From: Microbotryum silenes-acaulis
Lineage: Eukaryota > Basidiomycota > Microbotryomycetes > Microbotryales > Microbotryaceae
Assembly (NCBI GenBank): GCA_003665825.1
Contig: QPFY01000002.1
Coordinates: 1,116,001-1,180,000 of the forward strand
Direction of reading: 5' to 3'
DNA: 64,000 nt
Part shown: piece by piece, positions 60,001 through 64,000 of the stretch
How positions within the stretch are numbered: the stretch's first letter is position 1
Layout of the letters: every line of letters starts with the position of its first letter
Position numbers and translations under genes: made by a program
The notes under the pieces: model-generated
Seen by the model: only the letters and a program-made list of their open reading frames with translations
What the model was told of the DNA's origin: nothing
The model's database searches: none

Positions 60001-63000
60001 ATAGCTCTCGACGCCTTCTTTGGCCGCCAAAGCCCATTCGGGTTTGCGGGATACGTATAGACTCAAGTCGCGCGTTGCAACGACGATGAGTTGTTTCGAA
60101 GCGATGGCCCAGACTTCGTTGGGAAAACGTTGTGAAAGTAGGGAAAGGGCTTGGATGGCTTCGGGCCAAAGCGGCTTGAAGTTGACTTTGAGCATAGCTG
60201 TGGGGATTGAGACAAATACGCATCAGCTCGTGTACTGACCCAGCGGTTTGGGTAGGCTCTGGAATTGTTCACTCACCCGTCAAATACCTTAACAAACCCC
60301 CAACAATCATTTCCGTCCCTTGTCCCTCCTTCCCCAACTGCGCATGCGCGACGATCCCAATCTTTCGCACCTTCATACTCTTCTCCCTAGCCCCTTGAAC
60401 CGACAAAGCCATCCTCTCCACCTCCATCATCTTCTCCATCAGATCCAAAGCCACTTTGTCCTTCTCCTCGAAGAGAGTTGTCAAGATCTCGAGAGAAGTT
60501 AAACGGAGACTGGAATCCTCGGAAAGAAGGTTCGGCACGACGGCTTCGTACACTTGGGGGGCTTGGTGGGTGATGGAAGCTGAGGCCGAGGAGGAACTGG
60601 CCAGTTCCAATCCAGCTATTCCTTGCATTACTCCGCGATGCCATGAGAACCCTTGCAAGATCTTAAGCAGACTCGGTCTCAAACGATCGACGACATGGTC
60701 TGAAGTCCCCTGTGTTCGGGCGATGGATAAAAGAGCCGCACCGAGGACTTGGGCCGGGTTCGCGGCCGTTTCGAGAAACTTCGTTCGAGCTTGCATTGCT
60801 GGAGTCGGGGAGATGGCGATGATGAGGTCGCAGAGGAGGCTGAGGAGGGCCGTGCGATGCGAGGGAAGTTGAGGGAGGACGAGCAGGGCGTTCAAGACTT
60901 CGTGTGTCGCGTCGTCATCGACGATCTTGGTCGACTCGGAATAACTTTGGATCCAGGCTCGAATCAAAGCCTCGCATCGATCGGCAACAATCTTTTCCCA
61001 TGATTTCGAGAGTCCACCGGAGCTTTCCCGAAGACTGGCCAGTCGACCACTCCAGGCCAATCGAGCCAACAAGGTCATCGCGTTCGTTTGGTTCGATAAC
61101 TGGCCAAATACAATGTCTCCTTCTTCCTCCCCCTCAAGATACTTGGCTGTAGTTGTCAAGACATGATTCGCGATGGAGGTCGAGTAATGCGGCCAAGCGA
61201 CATCGTCCAGAGCCAAAGCCAAGGTGCACGCATTGGCGAAGGTCGAAGATGTCGTCCAGAGGACGTCGATCGAGTCTCGGGCCGCGCCAGAAAGGACGTC
61301 CTTGAAGGAAGCCTGGAGAAGGAGTGAGATGGTCGCGGACGTGTACGCCTGCACGCAGGAAGCGGGCGCTGATGCCGAGGCCACGAGCTTGGCGTACGAC
61401 GCGAGGATCGCAAACAATTGGGGTTTGGCGGTTGCTGTTACAACGAGGCTCGCAATCAGTCGATCATTCTCATCCGTTCCCATACGTCTATACCCGAAAC
61501 TCACCAGATATTCTGCCCCCATTCTTACTCGCCGCCACACAATCGACAAACTTGAGCCCATACTCCAGCTTGGTCCAATCCTTCTCCCCTTCAACCAACG
61601 CCCTACTCGCTTCTATGACCTCATCAACGACAACAGAGTAGATCTCGGTCGACTTGGAATGGTTTGCCAAGGTTGAAAGGAAGGCTTGGAATGCTTGTGG
61701 GACAAGTTCGCTTAATGCTTCGGCGCGACTGACAACCACTTGAAGTGAGGACCGAATAATCGGGGCGATGCGAGAGTGCAAGTGTCCGTTGGCAGCCTGG
61801 AAATAAAGAAAAATCACCACAATCAATACAAGCTCCTATTCAGACACTCATTCTTTAATTGACTCACCGTGCAGCTCTCAATCAAACTCCACAAGAGACC
61901 CTCCGCGAAAGCCTTTGGTGAACCCAACTCTTGTGCCCTCCCAACCTTTCCTTTCCTCTTCCTCCCCTTCTGCGCACTCTCATCGAACGTCGTCTCCGTT
62001 TCGACGACGTCTTCGATCATGAGAAGCATGAGGCGATCCATCTCGCTTCCAGAGTCCGAGTCTTGTTCCGTCGTCGTGGTCCGGGCTTTGCGGATGAGGT
62101 AGGAGAAGGCACTGGCCAAGAGTCGTCGAGTTTGAGGTGTCGTTCGGAAGTTCGTCGGGAGACCCCATACGGGAGCTTGGGGGGTTGGGAGTTGAGGTGG
62201 TGTCGTGAATGTCGAAGCCGAAGTGGAAGCAACGGGTGCGACCAACTCTTCTTCTTGCTCTTCCTCTTCATCGTCCTCCTCTTCAACAGGTGGCTCAAAC
62301 TCCTTCATCACCTCATCAACCTCCATAGCCTGCACGTCCTTAAGCTCCTCAACCATCGGCGCTCCCAAACCCCTCCTCACCACGGCCCAGACATCCTCCA
62401 TCTCCACTCCCGACCCCAACAAATCCCTCGCGAGTTCTTTGAACGTCTCACCCAGGACGTCGTAGACTTTTTGTAAGAGTCTTGGGTTGGAGGCTTCGAG
62501 TGGGGAAGGTTGGGTAAGGGCTATGAGGGTGGTGATGAGTGGTGATGCGAGGGGGGTCAAGAGGGTCGAGAGATCGGTTACGAGGGGTGGGATCAGGCTG
62601 AAGAGATAGGGGTCTAGTCAGCCATCCTCGCACGTTAGCTAGCCCTCCCCAGCGCGTGAACTCACTCCAATATCGTTTCTGCACACAACTCGATTTCGGA
62701 TCTCGAATGTTTGCCCAAGCTCAACGCATCGCATAAACTGCCGACGATCTGTTTCCGATAATGCACAACCAATGGCAAACTCGACGCCTTCTTACCGACG
62801 TCGCGCGTGAAGGCGATAAAGGGTGAACTGAGGTTGATCAATTGGGAGGCTTGGAGAGATTGACCGAACAAGGTCGTTTGGAAATGATCTGCTTCCGTCG
62901 TCGGCTCGGATAGTTCTGGAGCGATGGAGGTGGAAGAGGTATCGGCTTGATGAAGCATCTCCCTTCTCGCTTGGATGCGTTGGAGATCGACTTGGGTCGC

Positions 63001-63279
63001 GGCGATGAGTTGCGCGGGGGACTTCCATCGGAACAGAGGACCTTTGATGACGGGTTTCTGAGCGTGCAAGGCGATGCGTTCGGCTGGAGTCAGCGTTGAC
63101 ATGGCATTCGGGGCTGGGACAGGTCCAGTTGAGCTGGCGGCGTTCGAGCTGGTGGAGGCATGATGGCGCAAGGTACGGAGAGTAGGTTGGCTTGAGCTCG
63201 AGCCTGAGGCGATGGCCGAGGCTGATTTGGGCTTGTGCTTGTGCTGGTGCTGCTTGGCAGGTGCTGCAGTCCGTGCCAT
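54086..63279 (-). CDS. UTP20: U3 snoRNP protein UTP20 (HEAT-repeat, 2,850 residues)
   Basis: Ten exons (62666-63279, 61868-62597, 61505-61796, 60277-61434, 59869-60197, 56034-59807, 54742-55962, 54518-54671, 54299-54441, 54086-54223) total 8,553 nt. The N-terminus has basic nucleolar-type sequence, then KPVIKGPLFRWKSPAQLIAA and a long acidic insert (EEEDDEEEEQEEE) around residue 300. The rest is all-helical HEAT/ARM repeats. Identity rests on the DRIM/UTP20 hallmarks LRSIMARKFVAPEIYDLMDK, REVCRSIYLQFLLDYPQGRG and FVHESGRLSVLELLNAIL. The Lys/Arg-rich C-terminus (QKTRQKKRKNAAFADQKGRF) is also typical. UTP20 acts in the SSU processome in 18S rRNA maturation and contacts pre-60S. The 2,850-residue length is near human UTP20. 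The 3,774-nt exon 6 is the longest in the window. All phases close. Confidence 0.93.
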
Positions 63280-63718
63280 TTTGTTGGTCGTGCGTAGACT
63301 GGTTTAGCGCGCCCCAAGTGGCGCTGGTGTCAGAGTGTGGCTTGCGAAGGCTAGCTGTGAGTGCCTCGAAGAAGCGGAGCTGGGTACGGTGATGATGTAG
63401 GAATTAACGACAAGGTTCAAGCTTGGATCATGCCTCTCGACCCAAGGACTTGTGTCGTGTTCGCAACTCGGCAACAGGGAAGTCGAGTGTATGTATGTGG
63501 AAGCTCCGCAAGCACTCGCGCTCAAAGTGATCGGCTCAGCCTTCGCAAGCTTGCGCAAGCTTGCGCCAGCATCTGCCACAAATTGGCCGGCCCGGAGCGG
63601 TCCGAGCGGCAGAGCGTTTCCTAGCGTTTCGCAGCCGATCGCGGTAACCCGACGCTCATAGTCGACTCCGCTGGACGCTGGCTCCGTCCGTTCATCACAC
63701 CTCCAACACACCACGAAC
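63280..63718. promoter_or_regulatory. Divergent promoter of UTP20 and the Lys-rich gene
   Basis: 439 bp between divergent start codons. Frames inside it are shadows. Both genes look nucleolar, so shared ribosome-biogenesis control is plausible. I see no defined motif, and GCTTGCGCAAGCTTGCGC at about 63550-63567 is a local palindromic repeat. Confidence 0.45.
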
Positions 63719-64000
63719 ATGGCACGGAAACCCAAACCCAAATCTACCGAGGTGGCCTCGACTTCCAAACTCGACAAGCCTACACCAGCCCCATCCACCG
63801 CGACCGCTACGGCTGGTCTTCTCTCGGACTCGGGCTCGGATTCGGACTCGGGTGCTGGCTCCTCCTCGTCTGCTTCATCCTCCTCATCGAAGGGGAAGAA
63901 GAAGAAGAAGAAGAACAAGTCCAAAGACCGACTCTCCCTCAACCAATCCTTTGCGACCTCTTACAAACTCAAGAAACAAACCGAAGAACTCTCGAAACTG
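63719..64000 (+). CDS. Lys-rich nuclear protein, 5' part only (possibly KRI1-like)
   Basis: 94 codons from ATG 63719 to the window end, open throughout. The protein starts with basic MARKPKPKS, then a long serine/aspartate low-complexity run (SDSGSDSDSG, SSSSASSSSS), a KKKKKKNKSK cluster and RLSLNQSFATSYKLKKQTEE. The last part resembles the start of Kri1 (LxxNxxFAxxYxxxKxxEEL), a nucleolar factor for 40S assembly. The match is short, so the name stays tentative. The gene continues outside the window. Confidence 0.5.
   Translation, partial: MARKPKPKSTEVASTSKLDKPTPAPSTATATAGLLSDSGSDSDSGAGSSSSASSSSSKGKKKKKKNKSKDRLSLNQSFATSYKLKKQTEELSKL

Overview
The window looks like nuclear DNA of a basidiomycete fungus, most likely a yeast-like Pucciniomycotina (Microbotryomycetes type). 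The reasons are compact, GC-rich, intron-dense genes (introns mostly 60-130 nt), microexons, and a basidiomycete-like gene set including AIP3/Bud6, a DH-BAR-SH3 RhoGEF, a CAP10-family GT90 transferase, and Tnp2-type and LINE retroelement debris. All gene models were built by hand by joining exons so that splice sites, phases and family motifs agree. The species assignment is inference.

Layout. 1-5.6 kb is gene-poor: the decayed 3' end of a LINE (minus), then one secreted protein with several Kex2-type sites (2871-3788, minus). 5.7-9.4 kb holds a GT90 glycosyltransferase and ribosomal protein eS7 (both minus). A weak hypothetical ORF lies at 10.0-11.1 kb. From 11.9 to 35 kb the genes are dense: RhoGEF (+), ketopantoate reductase (-), complex I NDUFA5-type subunit (+), Ngl-type exonuclease (-) divergent from TMA16 (+), BUD6 (+), a small membrane protein (-) divergent from 5-formyl-THF cyclo-ligase (+), a PARP-type zinc-finger protein (+), a PPPDE protease (-), a SAM methyltransferase with an apparent frameshift (+), and a LOG-family phosphoribohydrolase (-).

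35.2-40.2 kb is a transposon island. Two inverted copies of a composite repeat (a short LINE 3' end with an A-rich tail, plus CCGCGG-centred palindromic motifs) flank a decayed Tnp2/CACTA-type transposase that contains a tRNA-like sequence.

40.5-64 kb is again dense and housekeeping: poly(A) polymerase PAP1 (+), a 13-exon histone H1 (+), mitochondrial inner-membrane protease IMP2 (-) divergent from RBX1 (+), a 4HBT thioesterase (-), CTK3 (+), the 2,850-residue UTP20 (-), and the start of a lysine-rich, possibly KRI1-like gene (+) cut by the window end.

Themes. Ribosome production and translation recur (eS7, TMA16, UTP20, possible KRI1). RNA processing and transcription are represented by PAP1, CTK3 and the Ngl exonuclease, polarity and actin control by the RhoGEF and BUD6, and mitochondrial function by NDUFA5 and IMP2. 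I found no gene cluster, CRISPR array or bacterial-type operon. The least explained parts are the inverted composite repeats and the secreted Kex2-site protein.
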